This document shows, in pieces, positions 45,255 through 55,705 of a DNA stretch of 64,000 nucleotides. The notes beneath the pieces were generated by a model. It did no database searches. It was given only the letters and a program-made list of their open reading frames with translations, and was not told where the DNA came from. The DNA lies in contig JAYESD010000001.1 of assembly GCA_036927565.1 (NCBI GenBank), positions 276,593,560 through 276,657,559 on the forward strand, read 5' to 3'. The DNA comes from Tuctoria greenei (taxonomy: Eukaryota > Streptophyta > Magnoliopsida > Poales > Poaceae). How positions within the stretch are numbered: the first letter of the stretch is position 1; the number at the start of each line of letters is the position of its first letter. The translations under genes were made by a program, and so were the position numbers.

Positions 45255-48044
45255 GAGACTAATCCGGCGAAGATAAAAGCCATTGAAGACATGCGGCCAC
45301 CAACCCGCATCAAAGACATCCAAAAGTTAACTGGGTGTCTAGCAGCCCTCAGCCGGTTCATATCAAGACTGGCGGAACGGGCACTTCCCTTCTTCAAGTT
45401 GTTGAGGAAGTCCGGACCATTCCAATGGTCCGAAGAAGCAGAGAAGGCATTCCAGGAGCTGAAACAGTTCCTCACCACCCTACCAATTCTGGTAGCTCCA
45501 AACCCTGGTGAGCCTTTGTTGCTTTACATTTCAGCTACTGACGAAGTTGTCAGTATGGTTCTGGTTGCAGAGAGACCAGAACTACCCCATACTCAGGAAT
45601 CCAGACCCCTTCAGGAGGGTCCAGAGGTCCATGAAAGTGAGTCTGGGTCCCAGCTCCCAGACTCAAATCCACAAGAAGTCACTTCAGAAGACCCAGACCC
45701 CTCTGGGAGGGTCCAGGTCATTTCTGAAGAAGCTCCGGGTTCCTCTAGCCAGAACCCGGAGGTCCCCAAAGAGAATCTGGACTCCTCCGACAGGGTCCGA
45801 ATCAACAGAGAGGAAGCTCCGGACCCCATCGGGAGGGTCTGGACCATTCAACGCCCGATATACTTCATCAGTGAAGTATTACATGATGCCAAGACTCGAT
45901 ACCTAGAGGTGCATAAGCTGCTTTATGCAGTTCTTATTGCCTCCAGGAAGCTCCGACACTACTTCCAAGCTCACAAAGTCTCGGTGGTGACCTCCTATCC
46001 ACTTCGAGCGATCTTGCATAATCCTAATTCAACTGGGAATATTGCAAAGTGGGCAGCGGAATTGGCTGAGTTCGATCTCGAATTCATTTCGAGACAAGCA
46101 ATCAAGAGTCAAGCGTTGGCAGATTTCGTGGCGGAATGGACTCCCTCTCCATCAAACCTTGGGGGCCCCAGCGAGCAGAAGACGGAACATCAAGTTCCAA
46201 CCTTCACCGAGCCTCACTGGACCCTTTACTTCGATGGCTCCATGCAGAAGTAGGGGGCCGGAGCTGGAATCCTTCTCATTGCACCGACTGGGGAGAAGGT
46301 AAAATACATGGTACACCTTGACTTCAAGGCAACCAACAACATGGCGGAGTATGAAGCACTCATCTACGGACTAAAGGTGGCACTGTCATACGGTGTCAAG
46401 CAACTGCTGGTCAAAGGAGATTCACAGCTCATCATCAAGCAGGTGAAGGGTGAATGCTCCTGCAATAATATCCAGCTAGCTGCTTACCTCCTTGAAGTCC
46501 AGAGGCTTCAGAAGGACTTTGAAGTCCTAGACCTCCACCATGTTCAGCGTGCCCACAACGCTGAAGCTGACGAACTCTCGACCAAAGCGTCAACCGGAGC
46601 TTCGGCTCCTGATGGAATCTTTGTCCGGAGGTTGTCAAAACCCACAGTTCAGCCTGCCGAACTGAACGAAGGGGGCGAGATCAGCATCCCGAAGCTGACG
46701 GTCCCGATGGCCCTGTTACCATGGCAGCCATCAAGGGTCGTAGGTGCTGCCGGAAGCTCCGAGCAACCCAACACGCAAAACTCAAATGCTCAAGTCAGTT
46801 CCAATGCATGGATCTCGGAGATCCGGAACTACTTGAAAGACAACATCCTTCCTGACGATGATGTATCCGCTGACCGGGTAGTCAGATTGGCTAAAAGATA
46901 CACGCTGGTAGAAGGGGATCTCTACCGGCGCGGTGCCAACGGCATCCTAATGCGGTGCATCACAAGGGAAGAAGGCTGCGAGCTCCTCGCAGAAATCCAT
47001 GGAGACGAGTGTGGGAACCACACATCTTCCCGCACGCTGGTCGGAAAAGCCTTTCGGCATGGCTTCTACTAGCCTACAGTGCTCCAGAATGCCACTGAGC
47101 TGGTGAAGAAATGCGAAGCATGCCAATTTCATGCAAAGCAAATTCATACACCTGCTCAGCCCTTACAAATGATACCTCCTACATGGCCCTTCGCTGTGTG
47201 GGGGATGGACATCTTGGGACCCTTCCCAAGAGCCGTCGGAGGTTACAAGTTCCTGTACGTCGCCATTGACAAGTTCACCAAGTGGCCGGAAGCAACTCCA
47301 GTTGTGACGATCAACAAGCAATCTGCTATCAACTTTCTGCAATCTATTGTAAGCAGATTCGGAGTCCCAAACAAGATCATCACTGATAATGGGACTCAAT
47401 TCACAAGCTCCGCATTCCAAGGGTATTGCGAAGACCTCGGCATACAGGTTTGCTACGCTTCCGTAGCTCATCCCGCCAGCAATGGCCAAGCCGAGAGAGC
47501 AAATGCAGAAATCCTTAAGGGACTCAAAACGCACACCTATGAGCGCTTGAAAAAGCACGGAGCCAATTGGATCGAAGAGCTTGCGCCCACTCTATGGGCC
47601 AACATGACTTCTCCAAACCGGTCAACCGGAGAAACACCCTTCTTTCTGGTGTACGGAGCTGAAGCAATCCTTCCTCCGGAAATCACCTTGGGTTCGCTCC
47701 GGGTCCGGACCTTCGACGAAGCCGCGCAGGACCAGCTCCGGCGCGAAGACCTAGACCTCCTCGAGGAGGGAAGGTGCCAAGCAGTTGTTCGGAATGCCCG
47801 ATATCGCCAAGCTCTACGGCGTTATCACCAGCGGCATGTACACAACCGACAGCTTGAGGAAGGCGATCTGGTGCTACGGAGAATACTATCCAGAGAAGGG
47901 TTAAACAAACTCTCCCCCGGCTGGGAGGGGCCCTTTCGAGTGATCAAAGTATCCCGTCCCGGAAGCGTTCGCTTGGCTACCGAGGATGGGACACCTCTCC
48001 CAAATCCTTGGAACATCGAGCACCTCCGTAAGTTCTACACTTAA
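45255..48044 (+). pseudogene. Gypsy pol: RT C-terminus, RNase H, second RNase H, integrase
   Basis: A single frame runs from the LTR border to TAA 48042-48044 with only two nonsense codons, TAG 46251-46253 and TAG 47070-47072. The order is RT thumb/connection (IQKLTGCLAALSRF), RNase H with PIYFISEVLHDAKTRY, then an archaeal-type RNase H with LYFDGS, NMAEYEAL and VKGDSQL. Integrase follows with an HHCC finger (HGDECGNH and CEAC) and the DDE core: D in WGMDILGPFP, D in ITDNGTQF, E in NGQAERANAEI. The C-terminus LSPGWEGPFRV and WNIEHLRKFY is intact. An acidic insert of about 90 residues (about 45590-45840), rich in Pro, Glu and Ser, separates two RNase H blocks. The RT catalytic centre is missing. 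Confidence 0.94.
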
Positions 48045-49307
48045 TTCCACGGAGGTGAGTATTAAGTAACTTGAAATGTATGTTATAGAGTCATTGTACA
48101 GAGTCGGGTAGTTCCTCCGGGAGAGCAGCCGGACCTTTCCTGAAAGGTCTGCAAAGCTCATGCAGCACTTGTCACAGTCTCCGGACTAAAAGTGTGGCTA
48201 ACTACCCTGGGTCAAACGAGAAACCAAACACACTTAGCCTTGTTACGTACCCTAAGAGTGTACTTGTTTCCCCTGTATCCCGAACCTATAATGAAAGACA
48301 TCTTCATGTGAAATAGACTCCACGTGCATTCATTTTGTGCAGGCTCGACATTTTTATTTTTCTCTTTCTTGTCTATAACAGAGACGTGCAATTCTTAAGA
48401 AATTTTAGTTTGACCGGTTTATATACGATTCGAGTTGAATTGTCAGATCTTTTGAATTTAAATATCGTTTATGGACAACTCGTCTGAAAGCCGCCAAGCC
48501 AATCTAGGGCCGGAGTGCGCTATCGACTTAGCCTGGTCAAGCACCCTAAGTACGCCAGTCTACCTACACCCCGGCAGGCCAAAGTAAGGCGGGTCCATGG
48601 ACAATTGGATCTAAGAGAAAAGACAACGCAACCAGTTGTATTTAAAATCGCGTTCAACTTAAAATTTTCTTGAGAATCGTAAGCCGCGACGAAATTATAG
48701 ACAAGGAACGAATTTTACTATTTTTCTTGGCTTAAGTGTGCAGGAAAAATAAACTCTACGTTGATGGAGAAAAGCCGGAGCTAACCAAGCTCCGACTCCC
48801 CCAAGGGGGTCAACCGTCGGCGCTGAGTAAAAGATGGTGAGAAGACCCCGTAAATGGAGTCTGTTGCCAACAAACCAAGTGTTGGCAAAGGTCACTGCCG
48901 GAGCTACTAAGCTCTGACATCTTGGAGGACTAACTATCGACGCTCTACGTGTTGATAGAGGCTATTGCCGGAGCTACTAAGCTCCGGCGATGGACAGTGT
49001 CGGAGCTTCTAAGCTCCGACAACTTCAGGGGACCTTCACTATCAAAGACTTCGGACCTAAATTCTACAAGTTCGAAGCAAATTCGTCTTCAACAAAACTC
49101 AATATCCTTTTGGTACATGTTCACAATCGAATTGTGTACATCTACCACGGGGCCAAGTGAAGATAAAGATGTTGAAGACAAAAAACGAAATTCGCAAAAA
49201 TTTGGGGATTTCATTCATCTGGAGACAGGAGATTACATCTGGAGACAAGGGATTACAAAATTGAGGAAGAAGAAGAGAAAATACAAGTGAGAGCTAAAGA
49301 GATGGTC
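48045..49307 (+). other. Gypsy non-coding spacer between integrase and antisense gene
   Basis: No ORF. It holds two copies of a block with CTTAGCCTxGT and ACCCTAAG (near 48230 and 48530). It also has single copies of the AGCTCCGACTCCCCCAAGGG core (48787 onward) that is amplified in the non-autonomous element, and repeated CCGGAGCTACTAAGCTC words (48900-49020). Confidence 0.7.
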
Positions 49308-52277
49308 CTAGACCCTATGGAAGAACTCGGCGACCTTCTGGGCGACCTCCGATATGCTGGCTCGGGTAGCTTCGCCTTCTCCTTCGACGGGGCCTTCAAG
49401 CACCGGGTCCAGAGGAAATTGAGGGTTCCGGCTGGTGTATCACGTCAGCACATATTCTGTGACGTTCCTCGCCAGGGATTGCCCCTCGACCTCCAGTTGG
49501 TCCACGATGACGTCGCCCACCTTGGAGAGCTTGCTGCCTGCTGCGCTCAACGCTTGCTCCAGGAGTTTTTGCTCTTCGTCCTCGAGCCGTCTCTCCCTTC
49601 CTTCAAGTGCCTCTCGGCGCTTGATGAGTGCGGCGTTGATGGCCTCAAGCTGCTCGAACCGAGCATTGGCCGCGTCGTTGGCAGCCTTGGCCTGGTCGTG
49701 GATCTCCCGAGATTGAGCGTCGAGGGCATGGGTCATGCTCTCCCTCTCATCCAGCAGCTTGTCCCAGTACTCCAAGCGGATCTTCTCCCGCTTGATCCAC
49801 TCCTTGTCGTCCGCTAGCCTCGACTGCGCCAGCTTAGTCTCGAAGTGGAGACGATTACGCCACCGCCTAAGGGTTTGGCACTCCTCTTCAAGAGCCTTGC
49901 TGTCGTGGAAGAAGGCCAGTTGGACCTAACGTAGACTGGAGCAGGCGTTGTCGATAGACATCGACAGCGGGATGGGCTCCGGACCTGCTGGGGTCTCCTC
50001 CGCTGGTTCCAGCGGGTCTTCACATACAAAAATTGGGTCCCACTCTACGAGAGCGGAACCCTGAGCTTCCAAGGCGCTAGAGCCGTCCTCCGGGATGGCC
50101 TCAGTCGCCATCGAAGAAGGCCCCGCCGCCAAGTCTTCATTCGCCCCCTCAGGCAGGGGGCCGACGACTTCGCTTAGGCACTCTGGCTCGGCCACAGGTA
50201 CCATCGACGTCGTCTCCTTCGGAGCAGGAGCTACTACTGGCTCCGACCGGGACACCTCTTCCGAGGGAGGCTTGAGCTCCCTCGCCTCTTCAACCGCCGG
50301 CTCTGTGACCGGCGCTCCAACAATAACCGGCTCAGCGACCGGTACTTCGGAGGTAACCGGCTCCACTGTCGGAACTACCTCGACTTCCGACTCACATGCC
50401 GGAGCTTCAGTCACCTCCGGTTCAATCGCTGGGGCTTCGACAAGTTCCGGCTCCGAGGCCGGGACTACTACTTCTTCCGGCTCTACGGCCGGAGCTTCCA
50501 CTACTGCAGCACCGGGACCCGGAGCTCCAACCTCCGAGACAAGTGCCGCTGGCGTGTCTTCACTCCCGTGGTCCGGCGCTACCACGGGAAGTTCTGGGGA
50601 CGAGTCGAGGTTCATGACCACGACAGCCGGCGCCGGAGCTGTCGCAGCCTCAGCCACCACCTGGGGCGGAACTGGGACAGGAGCAAAAGCTCCCACGGCC
50701 TCAGAAATCGTGGCCGAGGGTGGAGCTTCACTCCCCTTCTTGGGGACGCTGCAGAGGATGGATAAATAAAATTAACAAACAATCGCTACAACTAAAAAGT
50801 TAACCAAGGTAAAAATCAGAAATTACCTTGGAAGGCTTCCGCACCAGCTTGCGCGGAACCTTTTTCCCGGACGTTCCGGGCTGGCCATGGTCGGCGTAGG
50901 AGCTCCGGGAGGCCCCCCAGAACTTGTCGCAGGCACGGGCGTTTCCCGGGTCGAGGCTCTCCTCGATCGGGAGGAACCCCTGGACCTGGAGGCTCCCACC
51001 GCCCCAGGTGCCGGAGTCGTGCACCCGGAGCTAGCACCACCGGAGTGCTCCACCACGGGGACAGATGCGCTCCGGGAGGATCCCACTGCAGGAACAGTCT
51101 CATTCCGGGAGGACCCCACCACGGGGACAGTCGCCACGGCGGCAGAAGATCTTCCCCCCTGGGGAGAAGGAACCAAGGTGGAAGTAGCGGGCCTGACGGA
51201 CCTTCCGTCGGCATGTCGTAGCTTCCTCTTCCGACTCTCTGGCTCCTCCGCCAGCTCCTTGCCCTTGCCGATGACCTCGACCCTCGGCTGTGGAGCAGGG
51301 ACCGAGCCATCTTCGGGCACCCCGGGGATTGCCACCCGGGTGGTTGGTCTTCTCTCGACGACACCAAGGTCGTCAAGCACGGGCATCATCCGCCGGAGCT
51401 CTCTGCTGAACTCCACTTCCACATTCAGAGGGAGAAAGGCCGACGGCGGAGTCAAGTAATCTCCGTCGACGTCGATGCCGTGCTGGAATTTCTTGAGGTG
51501 GAACTCCAAGGTCTTCCCCACCATGTTGGACTTCAACCCGGTCTCAACCCGGTCCTCGTCCATCACGCTGTTGAGGGCCCAGGCGAGCTTCTCCCTCCTC
51601 TTCAGCGGCGCCCACCTGTTGGTCAGGAAGTTGCAGAACACCGCCTGGGGAGTCAATCCTCCCTCCACACATCGGCGGATCCTGGTCAGGACAGGGTCGA
51701 AAGCTTTCGCCAGCACCGGAACTTCACTTCATATCGACGTGTCGATGCCGGGCAGACCGTCTGGCAGCTCCAACCGCTCATGCTCCTCCACCCTGACGAC
51801 TAGCCAATCTTTCTTCCAGTCATCCCACTTCCCGGAAGGGAACGACCGGAGGTACTTGAATGGACACTTCTTGCGCTTCACAAAGTAGTAGAAGCCAAGG
51901 TACTCATTGCTCCGGCCGGTGGTGTGAACGGTGAAGAAGGTTCGGAAGAGCTCGACGCAGGGGGGGATGCCCACCCACATCTCGCAGAAGTGGACAAAGA
52001 TGGACACGAGGAGAATGGAGTGAGGGCCAAGGTGGTATAGCTGCAGACCATAGAAGTCTAGCAGCATCAAGAAGAAAGAAGAAAATGGTGGGATCAGCCC
52101 CACCATGGTGTACGAAGAAAAGTACACCATCTCGCCAGCGCGCTCCTTCTCAAAGGGGAGCTCTCCGCCGGCACAGACCAAGCGGTTGAAGAAGTCTGAG
52201 GACCACCCCATGAGGGCCCGGACCTTCTTCAAATCGTTGTCGGTCTTCAGGCGACTCTCGCGCAGACCCAACTCCAT
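49308..52277 (-). pseudogene. Antisense gene of the Gypsy element, two exons, about 964 codons, three nonsense codons
   Basis: Read on the minus strand, exon A is 52277-50827 and exon B is 50748-49308. The 78-bp intron has donor CCAAG|GTAATT and acceptor CTCTGCAG. Exon lengths of 1451 and 1441 sum to 2892, a multiple of three, and both long exon B segments stay in the joined frame. In-frame stops lie near 51728 (TGA), 49926 (TAG) and 49440 (TGA). The N-terminal region, with GLIPPFSSFFLMLLDFYG and FVHFCEMWVGIPP, resembles the plant family annotated as putative gypsy-type transposon (PF04195, Transposase_28). A low-complexity Ala/Pro/Val/Glu region follows, then a coiled coil (LEYWDKLLDERESMTHAL). 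The function is unknown. ATG 52277 is preferred over an upstream TTG. Confidence 0.8.
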
Positions 52278-52809
52278 CGCGGCACAGCTAGGCAAGAGAA
52301 GAGGAGCGAAGAACGAGTCGGGAGTTTGAGCGCAAGATCAGATGAGAGGCGTAAAGAACTCCCGACGGTGCGCGCTTTCCTTCTTAAGTAAGCCCTCGCA
52401 ACGCTTGGATGGAAACTGCAGGGGAGTCGAAGATATTACTCAAGAATTCAACCCAGCCGATGACAAGAGGGCCCGGGACCACCCCGACGATCAAGTCGAG
52501 GCTCTTACCCAGGCGAACGGTTGTCATCACGAGGCGGGAAACCCAAAGGCGGCGGCCTGACAGGGCGCGCGGAACTGATACGGTTTTCGTATCGGGAACC
52601 GGCGACCTTCAATTGCGTGAGATCCGCACGTCAAAGATCTCATCTGCCGCCCGAGGTGCGTCACGCGTCGGGATCTAACTGTAAAACCCTGCCAACGGCA
52701 CCTCCGAAGACCCTTGAAGACCCAGTTCAAGAGTCGCAAGGATGGACCCACCTCCGACGGAACGACTTCACCCCAGTGACCTTCCTCGGAGGTAGGTCCA
52801 GGGGGCCAC
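52278..52809 (+). other. Gypsy internal 3' end and PPT
   Basis: This is the antisense gene's upstream region on the minus strand. On the plus strand it ends in CCAGGGGGCCAC immediately before the LTR, the plus-strand primer region. No separate gene is seen. Confidence 0.6.
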
Positions 52810-53644
52810 TGTCGGTACCCTAAAAACCGTACACCCCCTGAGGTTACAAAGATCTCGAGGGAAGGCCGTCTACTTGAATTGAAGACCCTCGGAGGCCCAC
52901 TTGTCAGACATGACCGGACCTGCTTCTCCAACATGGTTAATCCCTAGGTCGCCACATGTACTGCCAAACCGGAGCTACCGCCCACAAGGGAGAAGCTCCG
53001 GACCAAGTACCGAAATGGCACCTCCGGACTTATCCCCTGACCGAGAGAAGCTCCGGACCTGACACGTGTCAGATAGCTACGGAGCTACCTGCTTCCCACA
53101 GCAAGCTCCGGAGCTGCCACGTGTCCAAACGTCGGAGCTGGCAGCCTCTAACCTCCGGAAGACCTTGTAACGGCTCCGGATCTTCAAAGGAGAGCCAAGG
53201 ACTTCAAGACCTGATTAAATGTCATTAATGCCATATTAATGACATTTAAACGGACAATCTTAACACCCGTAACAGCACTGTGGGAGCCCGTTACAGGATT
53301 ATTAACAACAATTAATCGTGTATCAATACTGGTAAGCGCCGGGGCCACATGTCGGGCCAGGCCAGCTTGTAACGGCCTGTCCTTATACTATAAAAGGACA
53401 GGCTGACGATACACACAAAAACACACGTACACAGACGTGGAGATCATACGTGACAAACTAATACAACACCAACACACCCGTGGAGTAGGGTATTACGCTC
53501 AGGCGGCCCGAACCACGTAAATCCTAGTGTCTCCTGTGTTAAACCGCAATTCACCTTCTTGAGTCTCCGCGCGCCCACACCGAACCACAAACTCCTTCAA
53601 CACTTTAGCAGTGTCAGGAGATCTGCCGACTCCAACAGTCGACA
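52810..53644 (+). repeat. Gypsy 3' LTR
   Basis: An 835-bp copy of the 5' LTR at about 96% identity by hand count. TATAAAAG lies at 53389-53396. Confidence 0.93.
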
Positions 53645-53711
53645 AAAACAAATTATTATCCTTTTGTTGAAGTCTTAATGTGTTGTCATCAATCACCAAA
53701 AAGGGGGAGAT

Positions 53712-55353
53712 TGAAAGTGCATCTAGGCATCTCCGTGGGTTTTGGATGATTGATGACGACAATTAAGAGACTAATAAGCTGAGTTGATCTTAAGCACATG
53801 TGTGATTGATGAAATGAGATAAAATCCCTCGAAAAGGAAAATGATAAAACGAGTGTCAAAGACTCAAGCATAGAAATTAAGGTTTCTATGGTGTTGAGCT
53901 TATATGAGCCGTGTCATGTGAGAGGGTAGATGTATCATGTCAATTGAGATCATTTTAGAGAACTCAAAGTGGTAATTGAGAAAAACCTAAGTGAGAAGCT
54001 AAAATGAGGAAAAACCATAGGAGGTCGGACTAGTCCGGGCCTCAGGGGCGGACTAGTCTGGCCAGACAGTGTAGTCTGATGTGAGTCGGACTAAACGTCT
54101 CTGGATGAGTTCGGACTTGTCTGTATGTGTACGAACTAGTTCGTTCATCCCTTAGTGGAGTTGGGGATAAGTCCCTGAAGACCGGACTTATACGGGAACG
54201 GAGCAAAGCTCTTTGGGGATGTTCAGACTTGTCCGTTGTGGTACGGACTAGTCCGTTTCAGGCTTAGTGAGATAAACCGAGAGAAAACCCTAAAGGGCCG
54301 AACTATTCCGCCCCTGTGGCCGGACTAGTTCGGGCCTACACAGTTGTGTTTGTTTTGGGACGAATCAAACTCTTCTGTCCTACTTCGGACTAGTCCGTAG
54401 TGAACTGGACTAGTCCGTGTTGTGAGTGGCCGTTTGAAATTCAAACGTTGGCGCGCACATCATCAGTTTTGTCGATTGATGATGTGAAATTGTCGGTGGT
54501 CCCAAAAGGACGGACAAGTCTGTAGCACGGGACCAGACTAGTCCGTGTTGGTCCTGGTGGCAACGGTTAGTTGCCCGAACCCTGTAAAAAGGGAACCTCC
54601 GACCCCCATTTGATAACTCTTGAACTCTAGCGCCGCCACAAGTGACCTAGAGCCTTACAAAACCTTCCACTTGTCCTACTACCCTCTAAGACCAAATCTT
54701 GAAGAGATTATGATTTGGGGAGGAGAGTGAAGGAAGATAATCGCGCTTCTGCTCTCGTTTTGATCGCTTTGCACATTGTGTTGTGTTTTGTGGCTTGTGT
54801 GAGTTGAGCTTCATGTGTTCCTCATTGTATTGATATGTGGGAGCCTCAACTTGTGAGCAGCCCAAACAAATTTGGTGATTACCTATTGATATAGTGGAAA
54901 TCAAGCCGCCTATTGTGGTGACTTGGTGAGAGAAGGGTCAAGTGAGACCCGGTCCTTGTATGAACTTCTCAACGTGAATGTAGACTTCTTCGTGGAGTTG
55001 AATCACGAGATAAATCTTGTCTTACTTGTCATTTTACATTTCATAATCACTGGCATTGATATTAGGGTTCTTATTGTTCATATTGCTCTTTACTTTGATA
55101 TTTGTTGAAATCTTACAACCTAAGTGCTTTAACTTCACAATTTAAGTTGTACTAGGTTATCATACATTGCTTACCTTTTTGGTGAACTTAAATTCCGCAA
55201 ATAACTTGTAAAAACTAAATTTTTAGGTTTTCACCCTGTGCTGAGCGGACTAGTCTGGTCCTGTCCAGACAAGTCCGTCCTGAGGAGTTTAATCTCGTTT
55301 GATTAAGTCATTTCAGATCTTATTGTCTATTTACCTCCTCTAGGTGACTTTCA
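53712..55353 (+). repeat. Copia 3' LTR (complete)
   Basis: A 1642-bp LTR, TGAAAGTGCATCTAGG to TAGGTGACTTTCA, preceded by the purine tract AAAAAGGGGGAGAT. It contains several CGGACTAGTCCG palindromes and mutated copies. Confidence 0.93.
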
Positions 55354-55705
55354 GTCAGAAGCAAATGAGGAACTCTAACCTTTGAAGTATATATATGTGA
55401 CTGTGTTTGATTCACATATCAGTGTAGGTACGAGTACAGTGTATGAATATGATTTCTTCTAATCCGATTCAAAATATCCACTGGGTTATCCGAACCCGTA
55501 CCCGCGTTTAGAAACAATTGGGCCGGTGCGTGGCTCAACTCAATCGCCGTTGCGCGTGCGTTCGGGTAGTTGAAGTTGCAGCGAAGGGTATATACGGAAC
55601 TTGAAAAAATTCCCGTGCACCCCAGCCCAGCACCGCACCTCACCTCACCGCACCGTAAGCAGGCAGCTGGATCCGCCTCTGCCTGCCTCCCAAGGTGGTG
55701 GCGGC
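55354..55705 (+). promoter_or_regulatory. Short region between Copia LTR and MUCI70-like start; likely promoter and 5' UTR
   Basis: Only 352 bp separate the LTR end from the ATG at 55706. GGTATATACGG near 55588 could be a TATA element. The 55480-55510 stretch (AACCCGTACCCGCG) resembles the hAT-like words at 25605-25735. Any distal promoter was displaced by the retrotransposon block. Confidence 0.4.

Larger units (their letters stand above)
44422..53644 (+). mobile_element. Gypsy LTR retrotransposon, Tat type, internally deleted, with antisense gene
   Basis: LTRs of 833 bp (44422-45254) and 835 bp (52810-53644) start TGTCGG and end GTCGACA. The element is flanked by a perfect TSD, AAAAC (44417-44421 and 53645-53649). 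Pol begins abruptly in the RT C-terminus directly after the 5' LTR, so gag, protease and most of RT are gone. An extra RNase H precedes the integrase, the Tat-lineage arrangement. A spacer follows, then an antisense gene, then a PPT-like CCAGGGGGCCAC. By eye about 30 differences separate the LTRs (about 4%), making it the youngest of the LTR insertions. It lies between the Copia third ORF and the Copia 3' LTR. Confidence 0.95.
26225..55353 (+). mobile_element. Copia LTR retrotransposon, Sirevirus type, split by three insertions
   Basis: LTRs of about 1.63 kb lie at 26225-27851 and 53712-55353. The 3' LTR begins TGAAAGT and ends ACTTTCA. The primer-binding site TGGTATCAGAGC (27854-27865) matches the 3' end of initiator-Met tRNA. 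The order is gag with a CCHC knuckle, protease start, RT, RNase H, a third ORF, and multiple purine-rich tracts before the 3' LTR. The large third ORF, the multiple PPT-like runs and the repeated palindromes in LTR and internal DNA all point to Sireviruses. The 5' LTR lacks about the first 25 bp and no TSD remains. A hand comparison of about 600 bp gives roughly 8% LTR divergence. Nested insertions occupy 28240-34618, 36788-39546 and 44422-53644. Confidence 0.93.

Noticed and set aside
50095..50769. 224-codon plus-strand Ser/Thr/Gly/Ala-rich frame
   Set aside because: It is the complement of the low-complexity Glu/Pro/Val region of the antisense gene. The minus strand carries the intron and frame continuity.
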